Shown here one piece after another: positions 28,681 to 38,382 of a DNA stretch of 64,000 nt; position 1 is the first letter of the stretch, and each line of letters starts with the position of its first letter. A program made the translations under genes and the position numbers. The DNA is from Fidelibacterota bacterium (GTDB lineage Bacteria; Fidelibacterota; Marinisomatia; Marinisomatales; TCS55). Location of the stretch: contig SCKN01000007.1 of NCBI GenBank assembly GCA_004124385.1, positions 1 through 64,000 of the forward strand, in the 5' to 3' direction. A model generated the notes under the pieces. It was not told the origin of the DNA. It did no database searches and saw nothing but the letters and a program-made list of their open reading frames with translations.

Positions 28681-30520
28681 TCAACGCAATATTTTTAAAC
28701 CAAATCCATCCAAATCCAGCTAGTGCCAAAATAGATAACCCCAACCCTGTTTTCCAGTTTCCAAAAATGAAATTTCCAATAGAAAATGTTGCTCCCCAAA
28801 CTAATGCAAGACCACTAATCCAATTGAGGAAAAAGCCTTTCGTAACCGGCTGCATGGTCGTTTCTAGCTGATGAGCAATTGGACCCCACCAGCCACCGGG
28901 TTGAACGCGCTTATAAAATGTTTTCAATGTTTTTTCTGATTCAGGTTTTGTTAAAAATGTTGCTGAAACCCACGCAATAACCGATATTGGAACAATGATA
29001 AGTAATTTATGATGAACTTGAAGTTCAAGCCCGAAGAGTATCGGTGCATTGCCAAACAATGTATATGATTCGCCACTTTGCGATGTTTGAATGGCAGCGA
29101 CTATTTCCAAACCAATTGTAATAACCATTGACGTAAGTAATGCTGTGATTTCTGACCAGGCATTGATACGCCACCAAAACCAGCGAAGAATTAGGACAAG
29201 TCCAATTCCGGCACCCATAGCAAAAATGAATTCCCATGCTTTTGATACACTTTGCATTTTAATGGCAAAAAATGCAGCACAAACCATCATAACAACCGTT
29301 ATAAAACGGCTAACAATTATATAATGTTTTTGCGCGTCTTTTTCTGAAGAGAAATGACTTACCGGTTTAAAAAACCGTTTATAAATATCATTAATTAGGT
29401 AGGAAGTCCCCCAGTTAAGATGAGTATCGATTGTTGACATAAATGCGGCTAAAAATGAGACAACCAATAGCCCTTTCATCCCGGGACCTAATAACATTTT
29501 CATCACAAGAGGATAACCCGCTTTTTCACCTAATGCTGCATATTGTTCAGGAATAATTGGAAATGCAACGATAGACACCATTGCAACAATAATCCAGGGC
29601 CAGACTCTTAAAGCATAATGAGCTAAGTTGAACCATAGCGTTGCCATGAGGGCATGTTTTTCATTTTTAGCTGAAGACATACGCTGAATAATATATCCAC
29701 CGCCATCCGTACTATGAGTTGACCACCACATAACCGTTAAGAAAATAAGAAAGCGTGAAAATGGAGACTCCCAAAATGCAAGCGTGAAAAAGCCAGCATC
29801 TGGAACGGGAGGTATAAATTTTAGAGTATTAGTTGATCCTATTCCATCTCCACTGATTTGTAGAGCATTAATTTTGCTTATAATGACTTCCATCCCGCCA
29901 AATGCTTGAACGGCTATGACAGCTAATGCAATTGATCCAAACATTGCTATAGCAAATTGAACCAGGTCCGTAATGACCACACCCCAAAAACCGGAAAGTA
30001 ATGCATAAATTAATGCCACCGCAACCAATATCCACACAGCAGTCCAACGATCAATATTTAACATGACTGCAACGACAGATGCCATAGCATTAATGACCCA
30101 ACCCATGACAATAAAATTATAAAGAATGCCAAAATATGCTGCTTTAAATCCTCTTAAGATTGCTGCAGGTTTTCCGCTGTAACGGATTTCTAATAATTCA
30201 TTATCGGTTAATACTTTTGCACGTCTCCAAAGTCGAGAAAATAAAAGGACACCAAGTAATCCAGCTAATAATTGATTCCACCAAAACCAATTTTGCCAAA
30301 TTCCGGGTCCGCGAACAAATTCAGTAATTGCCAAAGGAGTATCGGCGGCAAATGTTGTTGCAACCATGGACGTCCCAACAACCCACCATGGTAGTGTACG
30401 CCCAGCCAGAAAATATTCTTCGGTATTCTTTCCTGCACGGCGGGCAAAATAAATTCCAACACCAAGAGAAAATAATATATAGGTAATAATTATTACCCAA
30501 TCAATGGTTGACAAATCCAT
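28658..30520 (-). CDS. Sodium:solute symporter (SLC5/SSS family)
   Basis: A 620-residue inner-membrane protein with about 14-15 hydrophobic segments. It has the SSS signature regions GKNTEEYFLAGRTLPWWVVGTSMVATTFAADTPLAIT and SFLAAFMSTIDTHLNWGTSYLINDIYKRF. The latter holds the Ser/Thr residues of the sodium site in TM8. It is 1 bp from the SpoIID gene and overlaps the HGSNAT-like gene. The likely substrate is a sugar, amino sugar or muropeptide fragment, judged from neighbours only. Confidence 0.9.
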   Translation of the reverse strand: MDLSTIDWVIIITYILFSLGVGIYFARRAGKNTEEYFLAGRTLPWWVVGTSMVATTFAADTPLAITEFVRGPGIWQNWFWWNQLLAGLLGVLLFSRLWRRAKVLTDNELLEIRYSGKPAAILRGFKAAYFGILYNFIVMGWVINAMASVVAVMLNIDRWTAVWILVAVALIYALLSGFWGVVITDLVQFAIAMFGSIALAVIAVQAFGGMEVIISKINALQISGDGIGSTNTLKFIPPVPDAGFFTLAFWESPFSRFLIFLTVMWWSTHSTDGGGYIIQRMSSAKNEKHALMATLWFNLAHYALRVWPWIIVAMVSIVAFPIIPEQYAALGEKAGYPLVMKMLLGPGMKGLLVVSFLAAFMSTIDTHLNWGTSYLINDIYKRFFKPVSHFSSEKDAQKHYIIVSRFITVVMMVCAAFFAIKMQSVSKAWEFIFAMGAGIGLVLILRWFWWRINAWSEITALLTSMVITIGLEIVAAIQTSQSGESYTLFGNAPILFGLELQVHHKLLIIVPISVIAWVSATFLTKPESEKTLKTFYKRVQPGGWWGPIAHQLETTMQPVTKGFFLNWISGLALVWGATFSIGNFIFGNWKTGLGLSILALAGFGWIWFKNIALIDEAGTE

Positions 30521-30521
30521 T

Positions 30522-31766
30522 TTAATACAGCCTTTTTAATTTTGTATGTTTAAAGTAATGAAGCAAAATATCTTCAGTTTTATAATCATTTAATGCCATT
30601 CCCAATGCACCGATTTGACATAACCCAACGCCATGTCCCCAACCTGCCCCCATAAATTTTATATTATCATTTTCCATAATTATCTTGAAACATGAACTGT
30701 ATAAAAAAGATGGATGAAGCAAACGACGAATATCATATTCGTTGGTGATATTTAATGTTTTTAAAGTACCATCAAAAATTTGATAGTCTAAATATACATT
30801 ATTTATTCTTCCTGATTCCCCTCGACTTAAAGCTTCAATTTTTAAAATATTCGTTACATTTTCCTGAATTTTTTCAGAAAAAAATGTACGAAACTCTTTT
30901 TGTGAATATTTTACTGACCATCGAAAATAGTGACCCTCTTTATCCACATTCCCCAAATATGTATGAAGATGTTTTTCGTCAATGAAATGTGGTCCACAAA
31001 AGGCATTTGGTTTCTTATCAAACCATGTATCCCAATTAATGCTTAAATCTGTTTCAGATCCATCAACAATACTGGATAAGTATGGTGTATGAGGCATGTC
31101 CCAAATATTTTCAGCACTTTCTGATATTCCACCACATGATTTTGAATAACGAGCATCGCAAATTTGGTTATCGTATGTAAGAACAATTCCTTTTGTATCA
31201 ATGGACGTTTTTCGAGAAGCATTTGTCATTTGGCTAAATCCTTGATAACGCTGACAGCAATCATCATTGCAGGCATCAAGATTTAAATCTGAATGTTTAT
31301 TTTCTGCTGCAGCTAAAATCCACGATCGGGCAGTAATTGTTTGAGATTCCCGTAAGGCGGGAGGGCAAGCACCACTCATCTCCGATACAGCAACACAGGC
31401 GAGGTATTGTTCCAATGGAACTACATTTGTCAAAAGTAACCATCCGTTATGAGTGGAAATTTCTATATTCCCAGGCAATGTGACATCAATTGTTTTTTCC
31501 CAATGAAATCCACGTCCGGCTGGAACAGTATGGATAGTCATTCCTTGATTATCATCTTCAATAATTTTTGTGATTAACATTTCACTGTCATCAACAGAAA
31601 CATTGAGCATATCAGGCGTTTTGCATGATGGATTTTGACGATCCAAAGTTTCAATTTCATAAAGGGACGGATCTGAAAATGAAATAGTTACAATCTTTTG
31701 TTTGTCAATGGGGAGAATAATACCGATTCGCATTATAGGTTCAGATTGAGGGAGATTGCTTGCCAT
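30522..31766 (-). CDS. SpoIID/LytB-domain protein without a signal peptide
   Basis: A 414-residue protein with the SpoIID domain in its C-terminal two thirds. LEQYLACVAVSEM carries the catalytic Glu region. It also has ALRESQTITARSWIL, a Cys-rich LDACNDDCCQRYQG, YSKSCGGISESAENIW, and the terminal GAGWGHGVGLCQIGALGMA. SpoIID is a peptidoglycan lytic transglycosylase in endospore formers. Neither the ATG at 31766 nor the internal ATG at 31733 (MRIGIILPID) gives a signal peptide or N-terminal membrane anchor, so the protein appears cytoplasmic, unlike typical SpoIID or LytB. It lies between a sugar kinase and a symporter, which suits processing of imported glycan pieces. Confidence 0.85.
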   Translation of the reverse strand: MASNLPQSEPIMRIGIILPIDKQKIVTISFSDPSLYEIETLDRQNPSCKTPDMLNVSVDDSEMLITKIIEDDNQGMTIHTVPAGRGFHWEKTIDVTLPGNIEISTHNGWLLLTNVVPLEQYLACVAVSEMSGACPPALRESQTITARSWILAAAENKHSDLNLDACNDDCCQRYQGFSQMTNASRKTSIDTKGIVLTYDNQICDARYSKSCGGISESAENIWDMPHTPYLSSIVDGSETDLSINWDTWFDKKPNAFCGPHFIDEKHLHTYLGNVDKEGHYFRWSVKYSQKEFRTFFSEKIQENVTNILKIEALSRGESGRINNVYLDYQIFDGTLKTLNITNEYDIRRLLHPSFLYSSCFKIIMENDNIKFMGAGWGHGVGLCQIGALGMALNDYKTEDILLHYFKHTKLKRLY

Positions 31767-31774
31767 TGAATTCT

Positions 31775-32959
31775 TTATTTTAGTGAATATATTAGTAAGG
31801 CATCAATACCTGCACCCAATGCAGGTGCATCGCGAAGTGATGAAATATGAATTATTTCAGGATTTAATTCATCGCCTAACACGTATTTTGTTTTTGCTTT
31901 TGAATCAATTGAATTTGATTTATTAATAAGGTTACCAATGTGGTAAACCAACGGTTCCCAAAAAACACCGTATCCTTTTGAAGCTTCAAGCAGTGTTCCT
32001 AATCGTTGGCCTACTATAATGCGATCTAAAATTATATTGAAATATGGATGGTTTGAAGAAGGGGCCTCCCTATTTGGATTTATGAGTCCAAATCGTCCTT
32101 TCCATCCGGAATATATCGTTTCAATGCGTTCAAATAGTAATTCTGCCAAATTTAAACTGACATCTGAAAATGTTTTTAAAGCAGCCTCTTCTTTCTGGAT
32201 TGCTCTTTCTAAAATAATATCAGAGAAAATGGAATTTGTATTTAAAGATGCAACTGACAGTCCCGAATATTGACTGTAAATAGACTGAATTCCACCGGCT
32301 GAAGCAAAACGCTCCAATGCTACGCCATCCATATTTTTCATTTCCCATGATTTTAACAGCCATGTTTTCGTTTCATCAAATGGTAACAGCTTTCCATTCA
32401 GTTTTAAGGCATCAGCAGCACCAGTTCCACCGCCGAGATAATAAGCATTCTTTACAGATTTGAAGAGTCCTTCTTTAGAATATTCTTCTCCAAAACCACA
32501 ATAATCAGCATCGCTTCCTAATCGACGTATAAGAGAAAAAAGTTTAATCCCAATTTCAGAAAGAGCTTGTTCCAAATCGTCACAAAATGTTGGCATTCTG
32601 GGACCATTTGCCATTGCAGCAATTCCACGTTTGTCATCGGTTTTTAATCCAGGCATTCCTATACCAATTAATAATGGGCTTCCTGAATACAGATTGGAAA
32701 TTGTTTCTACAAATGCTTCGATAAAAGCCTGACCTTGTTGCTTTTCGGCATCTGTTAGTGAAATAAGAGACTTTATTTCATTTAATTGGGTTTGAATATC
32801 CACAGGAGTGAATTCAGAGTCATAAGTTTGGTAATCAGAATATGTTTTTATGGAGTTAGCTGAACCGAGGGAAAATCCATTTTTAGTTTCAATAATATGC
32901 CAACCGGACACTTTAGTTGCTCCGCCATCTAAACCAATAATGAATGGCGCATTGCTCAT
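31775..32959 (-). CDS. BadF/BadG-type sugar kinase (N-acetylglucosamine/MurNAc kinase-like)
   Basis: A 394-residue cytoplasmic protein of the ASKHA fold. It has the phosphate-1 motif IIGLDGGATKVSGW, a central GIGMPGLKTDDKRG and the GGGTGAADALKL glycine-rich segment, with adenosine-type GAGIDALLIYSL at the C-terminus. The BadF/BadG/BcrA group includes N-acetylglucosamine and N-acetylmuramic acid kinases. It overlaps the glycosyltransferase by 4 bp and is followed by SpoIID after 8 bp. An amino-sugar substrate is likely from context but not proven. Confidence 0.82.
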   Translation of the reverse strand: MSNAPFIIGLDGGATKVSGWHIIETKNGFSLGSANSIKTYSDYQTYDSEFTPVDIQTQLNEIKSLISLTDAEKQQGQAFIEAFVETISNLYSGSPLLIGIGMPGLKTDDKRGIAAMANGPRMPTFCDDLEQALSEIGIKLFSLIRRLGSDADYCGFGEEYSKEGLFKSVKNAYYLGGGTGAADALKLNGKLLPFDETKTWLLKSWEMKNMDGVALERFASAGGIQSIYSQYSGLSVASLNTNSIFSDIILERAIQKEEAALKTFSDVSLNLAELLFERIETIYSGWKGRFGLINPNREAPSSNHPYFNIILDRIIVGQRLGTLLEASKGYGVFWEPLVYHIGNLINKSNSIDSKAKTKYVLGDELNPEIIHISSLRDAPALGAGIDALLIYSLK

Positions 32960-34482
32960 GAAGATTTATTTAATGCTTTTCGTCTTTGGATAGCAACAAG
33001 ACGCATATGATCTTTTGCTTCATCATTGCGGTCAATGGTTGATTGATCAATTGAATGATCGGTTCCGCCAGGGTGACGTATAACATCATAAATGGCTGTA
33101 TAAATTCTTCCAATTTTATACTTTTCACTAATGCGCATAACCAACTCATAATCTTCAGCATAGTTTCGACTATAAGGATCATCATTCATTCCAAAATAAC
33201 CGATATTTTTAATCACTTGAATTGCCATGCATCGAGGAGCGCCACCTCCGCCAATACGGAGTAAATTATTTCGTCCATTTTCCTCGGTCCATTCATCGTG
33301 AGTTACAGTCGGAACTTCTTCACTGCGCACGAGCCTGCCATCTTCCTGTTTTTCCCACACGTCATAACTACCGATAACCATCCCAACAGCCGAATCTGAA
33401 TCAAAAACGTTCATGAGTTCTTTTACGGCATTGGGTTTTAGACGATCATCCGAATCTAATTGAACATAAAATTCACTTTGAGCTGCTTTTACACCCGTGT
33501 TCAGACAAAACCCGATATTGTTTATATCCACAACAATTAATCGAACGTCAGGTAAATCTTTATCATATTTATTACCGCCGGCCATATAACGTTTCACTTC
33601 AGGAATTGTTGAATCCATTTCCCCGCCGTTAACTACGACGATAATCTCAATATTCTGTTCTGATTGCTGAAAACAGCTTTCCAAAGCAGTGCCGATGAAC
33701 TCCGGTCGTTCATTGACAGGAATAATAACAGTGGCTTTTAAATGTGGATTATGTTTTGGAGAGGGTCTTTTCTGGTAAAATTTACCAGGAGCAAGATAAG
33801 CGCCAATACGTTTTAAATGATTTGTGCAAATGAGTTCTGCTTCTAATTGACTGTCTTTACTCTTTAATAGATAATCAAATACATTTGCAGATTCTTTTTG
33901 CGCTGTTACTGTATACAGACTACCGCGGTATCTATTGGCAATCCGAATTAATTCGCCCTGTTCAGACAATCGTAATCGTAAATCATATAAAGAATTCAAT
34001 TGAATGGTTTCATCAAATCCACCACATTGTTGGAATGCTGATTTTCTAATGCAAAATACTCGACCATAATCTTGAGTGTCAAGAAGACGCCCTTTATGGT
34101 GATGGAGTAAATGAATTTCCTGTAATTCGCCATCACTTTCCAGATTATAATCTGAATAAATCATGGCAGCATTTGGATTCCGATCCATCGTTAATGTAAA
34201 CAGATCTATGGCAGACGTTGACAAACGGACTTGAGATGTTTGGTTATCAATAAGCAAAATAAACGGATCCTCTGTCTGGCCAATTACTTGATTCATAGCA
34301 TTGGCGCTATGTGTATTTTCAATTGACTGAAATTGAATAGTTGATTCTGCACCGTTAAAGAAATTGCCAAACGCAACAATCTTGCTGGGCTGTAGTGATT
34401 GGGCTAAAATAGAATCAACTGTAGCTTGAATATCAGCATTAGACTGATTCTGTTGGTCAGGTAAGGAGAATAAAACAATCAT
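32956..34482 (-). CDS. Family 2 glycosyltransferase with two GT-A-like domains
   Basis: A 508-residue protein with no membrane segments. The N-terminal 220 residues resemble a degenerate GT-A domain (ATVDSILAQSLQP, then SAMIYSDYNLE-like acidic region). The C-terminal half is a canonical GT2 domain: KATVIIPVNERPEFIGTALESCF, IIVVVNGG, the DxD-type motif QLDSDDRLKPNAV, and an EDYELVMRISEKY segment. It transfers a nucleotide-activated sugar; donor and acceptor are unknown. It is the first gene of the seven-gene minus-strand operon and has an 89-bp divergent gap before the esterase. Confidence 0.85.
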   Translation of the reverse strand: MIVLFSLPDQQNQSNADIQATVDSILAQSLQPSKIVAFGNFFNGAESTIQFQSIENTHSANAMNQVIGQTEDPFILLIDNQTSQVRLSTSAIDLFTLTMDRNPNAAMIYSDYNLESDGELQEIHLLHHHKGRLLDTQDYGRVFCIRKSAFQQCGGFDETIQLNSLYDLRLRLSEQGELIRIANRYRGSLYTVTAQKESANVFDYLLKSKDSQLEAELICTNHLKRIGAYLAPGKFYQKRPSPKHNPHLKATVIIPVNERPEFIGTALESCFQQSEQNIEIIVVVNGGEMDSTIPEVKRYMAGGNKYDKDLPDVRLIVVDINNIGFCLNTGVKAAQSEFYVQLDSDDRLKPNAVKELMNVFDSDSAVGMVIGSYDVWEKQEDGRLVRSEEVPTVTHDEWTEENGRNNLLRIGGGGAPRCMAIQVIKNIGYFGMNDDPYSRNYAEDYELVMRISEKYKIGRIYTAIYDVIRHPGGTDHSIDQSTIDRNDEAKDHMRLVAIQRRKALNKSS

Positions 34483-34571
34483 AATATATGGGTTTGAAAA
34501 GTATAAATGCTTATTTTGATTGTTGAAACTAACGCAAATTAAACCATAGTTCAGGTAACTTTCCCCCCATT

Positions 34572-35387
34572 ATGAAAATAAAAATAATCACTTTTATCAT
34601 TTATCTCACGTTTTTAAGCGGACTATTCGGAGCGGTTCAAAAAACGATAATATTCCATAGTGAATCAATGGATAGAGATATTTCATGTATAATTGTATTG
34701 CCGGATAAATACGATAAAACGGATAATCAGTATGCTGTGATTTATTTGCTGCATGGATATAGCGGTAATTATAGAAACTGGTCTGACAAATCTGATTTAG
34801 GAAATTATGCTGATACGTATAACATCATTATTGTGTGTCCAGATGGCGGTTATAATAGTTGGTATTTGGATAGTCCCATGGATTTAAATAGCCAGTACAG
34901 AACGCATGTTGGAAAAGAGGTTGTCCACTATATTGATCAGAATTACAGTACGATTGCACAACGAAATAGCCGTGCGATTACGGGCTTAAGTATGGGCGGA
35001 CATGGCGCATTATACTTGGCATTGGAATTCCCCTCTGTTTTTGGAGCAGCCGGCAGTATGAGTGGTGTTGTAGATTTGAAATTCACAACAACAAAATATG
35101 AATTGGGCGAAAAAATTGGTTCTTTTGAACAGTTCCCAGAGCGGTGGAACCAGTTATCTGTAATTTGCAACGCACATAAATTTAAGGATTCAAACACCAG
35201 TCTTATCATTGATTGCGGTGTAGATGATGTGTTTTTTGAAAGCAATCGAGCCTTACATAAAATATTGTTGGAATTAAATATTCCCCATGATTATTCAGAA
35301 AAACCCGGAGGCCATTATTGGAGATATTGGATAAAAGCTCTCGATTATCAAATAATGTTTTTCATTCAAAGTTTTAAACAAAATTAG
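34572..35387 (+). CDS. Exported esterase of the alpha/beta-hydrolase (esterase D/antigen 85-like) family
   Basis: A 271-residue protein with a signal peptide (MKIKIITFIIYLTFLSGLFG). It has the family pattern YAVIYLLHGYSGNYRNW, the PDGGYNSWYLDSP loop, the nucleophile elbow GLSMGGHGAL, an acid residue in IDCGVDD and a His in PGGHYWRYW. Relatives deacylate sugar acetates, feruloyl or formylglutathione esters. Removing O-acetyl groups from glycans before breakdown by the following GH3 enzyme is a possible role. It opens the plus-strand run 34.5-41.2 kb. Confidence 0.88.
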   Translation: MKIKIITFIIYLTFLSGLFGAVQKTIIFHSESMDRDISCIIVLPDKYDKTDNQYAVIYLLHGYSGNYRNWSDKSDLGNYADTYNIIIVCPDGGYNSWYLDSPMDLNSQYRTHVGKEVVHYIDQNYSTIAQRNSRAITGLSMGGHGALYLALEFPSVFGAAGSMSGVVDLKFTTTKYELGEKIGSFEQFPERWNQLSVICNAHKFKDSNTSLIIDCGVDDVFFESNRALHKILLELNIPHDYSEKPGGHYWRYWIKALDYQIMFFIQSFKQN

Positions 35388-35439
35388 TTGTTAATTTTTT
35401 AATAAAATCATCAGACACATTGTATTATTATTAGATTTC

Positions 35440-38382
35440 ATGCTTCAAAATATGGCATACATAAAAAATTCCGTCAAAATTCTTTTTAATGTTTATTTCG
35501 TTTTAGCATTAATTGGCTGTACAGGCCCAAGTCGGTTGGAGTTAGAGCAATCTTGGGCTGAAAAAACAATAAATAATCTCACCCTAAGGGAAAAGATTGC
35601 CCAAATGATGGTCTTACATATGAATATGCGCTTTTTGAATGAAGAAAACCCCAAGTGGAAGGAAATAACGTCATTGCTGGAATCAGATGGAATCGGAGGC
35701 ATTCATATCTGGTTTGGCGATGTGGGTACATCTCTTACATTGCTCAATGAAATACAACGGCGTTCAAAAATACCGATCATCGTAGATGCAGATATAGAGT
35801 ACGGTGTACAAAGGAGATTTCCCGCCGGAACTGACTTGCCGCCACTCATGGCTATTGCAGCCACAGGAAGCACTCATTTTGCTTACGAAGCCGGTAGAAT
35901 ATCCGCCCTGGAAAGTAGAGCATTGGGAATTCATTGGAATTTTTCACCGGTTACGGATGTGAATAATAATCCTAATAATCCCATTATAAATACGCGCTCT
36001 TTTGGCGAAGATCCGGATGAGGTTGGGAAATTTGCTGTAGAATATATTCGGGGATTACAGGATAATGGTATGCTGGCAACAGCCAAGCATTTTCCAGGCC
36101 ACGGCGATACAGAAACCGATTCACATACGAGTTTAGCAACCATACCAAGTGATTCAGCCAGATTATGGTCTCTGGAGTTAAAACCTTTTCAAATAGCCAT
36201 AAATGCCGGTGTGGATGCAATCATGGTTGCCCATGTCCATTCACCGGATTTCCAACCCAATGCTAATTTGCCAGCCACCTTATCTCCATTTTGGGTAACG
36301 GGAGTTTTGCGTGAAAAAATGGGATTTGATGGTGTCATTGTTACAGATGCCATGGCTATGGGCGGCGTTACGCGAAATTATTCTGATGCGTATGCACTTA
36401 TTCATGCCATAAATGCCGGGTGTGACTTTATTCTGCAGAATTATAATGTGAAAAAATCGATTGATATCGTTGAAGATGCAATTGAAAAAGGAATCATTTC
36501 TGAAGAGCGCATTAATGATGCTGCGTTGAAAATACTGAAGATGAAAGAAAAAGTTGGACTTGATAAACAACCATTTATTTCAATGTCAAATTCGAGAAAA
36601 ATTCTTGGTAAAAATGAATTTAATAAGATTGCAATGGATATTGCGGCTAAATCAATCACATTGGTTAAAAATGAAAATGCCATTCTCCCACTAACATTGG
36701 AAGAAAATGAAGAATTAATCGTTATCGATATTTATGATCATCCTAATAATCATGATGAATCATTAACAACAAAAGGCTTAAAACGTTTTGGGTTAAATAT
36801 CCGATCACTGCAAGTGGATGAATCTGATAGTACGTTATATTATGAATCGATTTTGAAAACAATTCCTGAAAACGCACCTATAATATTGAATTCGTTCGCC
36901 AGTCCATCCGCATGGAAGAATAGAATTTTTCTTCCGGACCATCAAATGGATTTTATTCATGCATTGAATAAAAAATCAAACAATGTATTGCTTATCAGCT
37001 TTGGAAATCCATATTTGATTCAGGGATTACCTGAAACGCCCGGTTATATCTGTGCCTGGAAAGGGAATCAAGTCATGCAAAAAGCAATGGTACAAACACT
37101 TCTTGGAAAAAATCATTTTTCAGGTACGTTGCCCATTACCATTCCAGATATTGCCGAAAGAGGAGACGGGCTGCAATTAGAGCAAGAATTTATCCAATTC
37201 GAACCATCATCATTATCCCCCGGAAAAACAATTAAGCATATTATGCCTTATGAAATAGACGTGGATGTTTCACATGTAAAGTTGTTATTGCAAGAAGCTG
37301 TTTCAGATTCAGCGTGGCCTGGCGGAGTATTAATTGCCGGTAAGGGTGGAAGCATATTTTTGCATGAATCTGCTGGACATCATACCTACGGTTCAAAAAG
37401 GCTTACACGTAAATCTGATATATTTGATTTGGCATCTATCACAAAAGTCATTGCAACGACTTCAGCTGTTATGAAATTGGTTGAAAAAGGACTATTGAAT
37501 TTGGATGAAAAGGTGGTGACGTATCTTCCGGAGTTTAAAGGGAAGCAAGCAACGTATTTTCAGCAGAAAAGTGAAATAACTATAAAGAATTTATTAACGC
37601 ATACTGCAGGTTTACCAAAGCACAGAAATTATTATTTAATAGATGGTTCTGTAAGTACTCGAATAGATAGTGTCTTTAATACAGAGCCTGAATTTGGACT
37701 TGCAGACACAACTGTTTATTCCGATGTTGGACTGATTACTTTAGGAAAAGTGATCGAAAATGTGAGTGGCTTACCTTTAAATAAATTTGCTGATTCACTT
37801 ATATTTAAACCATTGGGAATGAATACAACATTTTACAATCCACCTTCGGAAAAACTTCATAGAATTGTACCAACAGAAATTGCTGAAGGATATAGAACCG
37901 GTTTAATTCATGGAGAAGTCCATGATGAAAATGCCCATAGTTTGGGTGGTTTTGCCGGTCATGCCGGTCTTTTTTCCACAGCAGAAGATTTGGCAGTATT
38001 CTCCCAAATGATGCTGAATAATGGTATCTATGGTTGGAAAAGGATTTTTAGGGAGGAAACGATTGATTTATTTACAACTAGAGCCAATGTAGTGGAGGGA
38101 AGTTCTCGTTGCTTGGGTTGGGACAGCCCATCGGGCAAAGCATCAGGAGGTGTTTATTTGTCAGACAATAGTTTTGGACATACCGGGTATACAGGTACTT
38201 CTTTATGGATTGATTCTGAAAATGATATGTTTGTTATTTTGTTAACAAATGCAGTTCACCCGAATCGTTCATGGAAATCGCCCACGTATTTTGATTGGCG
38301 TCAGCGAATACATTCTGCAGTGTATGAAGCTGTTGGGATAACTGACCAAAATCCCAATTTGGAATGGAGACGTGAGTGGTAA
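35440..38382 (+). CDS. GH3 beta-N-acetylglucosaminidase fused to a serine beta-lactamase-like domain
   Basis: A 980-residue lipoprotein (LALIGC lipobox; an ATG at 35452 is an alternative start). Residues about 40-380 form a NagZ-like GH3 domain with LATAKHFPGHGDTETDSHTSLATI, which holds the His-Asp dyad of N-acetylglucosaminidases, and VIVTDAMAMGGV with the nucleophile Asp. A GH3 C-terminal alpha/beta domain follows. From about residue 610 there is a beta-lactamase/penicillin-binding domain: SITK (SxxK), YSDVG and HTGYTG (KTG equivalent). This fusion is known in Bacteroidetes and relatives and is thought to act on muropeptides. It overlaps the DUF1460 gene by 7 bp. Confidence 0.92.
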   Translation: MLQNMAYIKNSVKILFNVYFVLALIGCTGPSRLELEQSWAEKTINNLTLREKIAQMMVLHMNMRFLNEENPKWKEITSLLESDGIGGIHIWFGDVGTSLTLLNEIQRRSKIPIIVDADIEYGVQRRFPAGTDLPPLMAIAATGSTHFAYEAGRISALESRALGIHWNFSPVTDVNNNPNNPIINTRSFGEDPDEVGKFAVEYIRGLQDNGMLATAKHFPGHGDTETDSHTSLATIPSDSARLWSLELKPFQIAINAGVDAIMVAHVHSPDFQPNANLPATLSPFWVTGVLREKMGFDGVIVTDAMAMGGVTRNYSDAYALIHAINAGCDFILQNYNVKKSIDIVEDAIEKGIISEERINDAALKILKMKEKVGLDKQPFISMSNSRKILGKNEFNKIAMDIAAKSITLVKNENAILPLTLEENEELIVIDIYDHPNNHDESLTTKGLKRFGLNIRSLQVDESDSTLYYESILKTIPENAPIILNSFASPSAWKNRIFLPDHQMDFIHALNKKSNNVLLISFGNPYLIQGLPETPGYICAWKGNQVMQKAMVQTLLGKNHFSGTLPITIPDIAERGDGLQLEQEFIQFEPSSLSPGKTIKHIMPYEIDVDVSHVKLLLQEAVSDSAWPGGVLIAGKGGSIFLHESAGHHTYGSKRLTRKSDIFDLASITKVIATTSAVMKLVEKGLLNLDEKVVTYLPEFKGKQATYFQQKSEITIKNLLTHTAGLPKHRNYYLIDGSVSTRIDSVFNTEPEFGLADTTVYSDVGLITLGKVIENVSGLPLNKFADSLIFKPLGMNTTFYNPPSEKLHRIVPTEIAEGYRTGLIHGEVHDENAHSLGGFAGHAGLFSTAEDLAVFSQMMLNNGIYGWKRIFREETIDLFTTRANVVEGSSRCLGWDSPSGKASGGVYLSDNSFGHTGYTGTSLWIDSENDMFVILLTNAVHPNRSWKSPTYFDWRQRIHSAVYEAVGITDQNPNLEWRREW

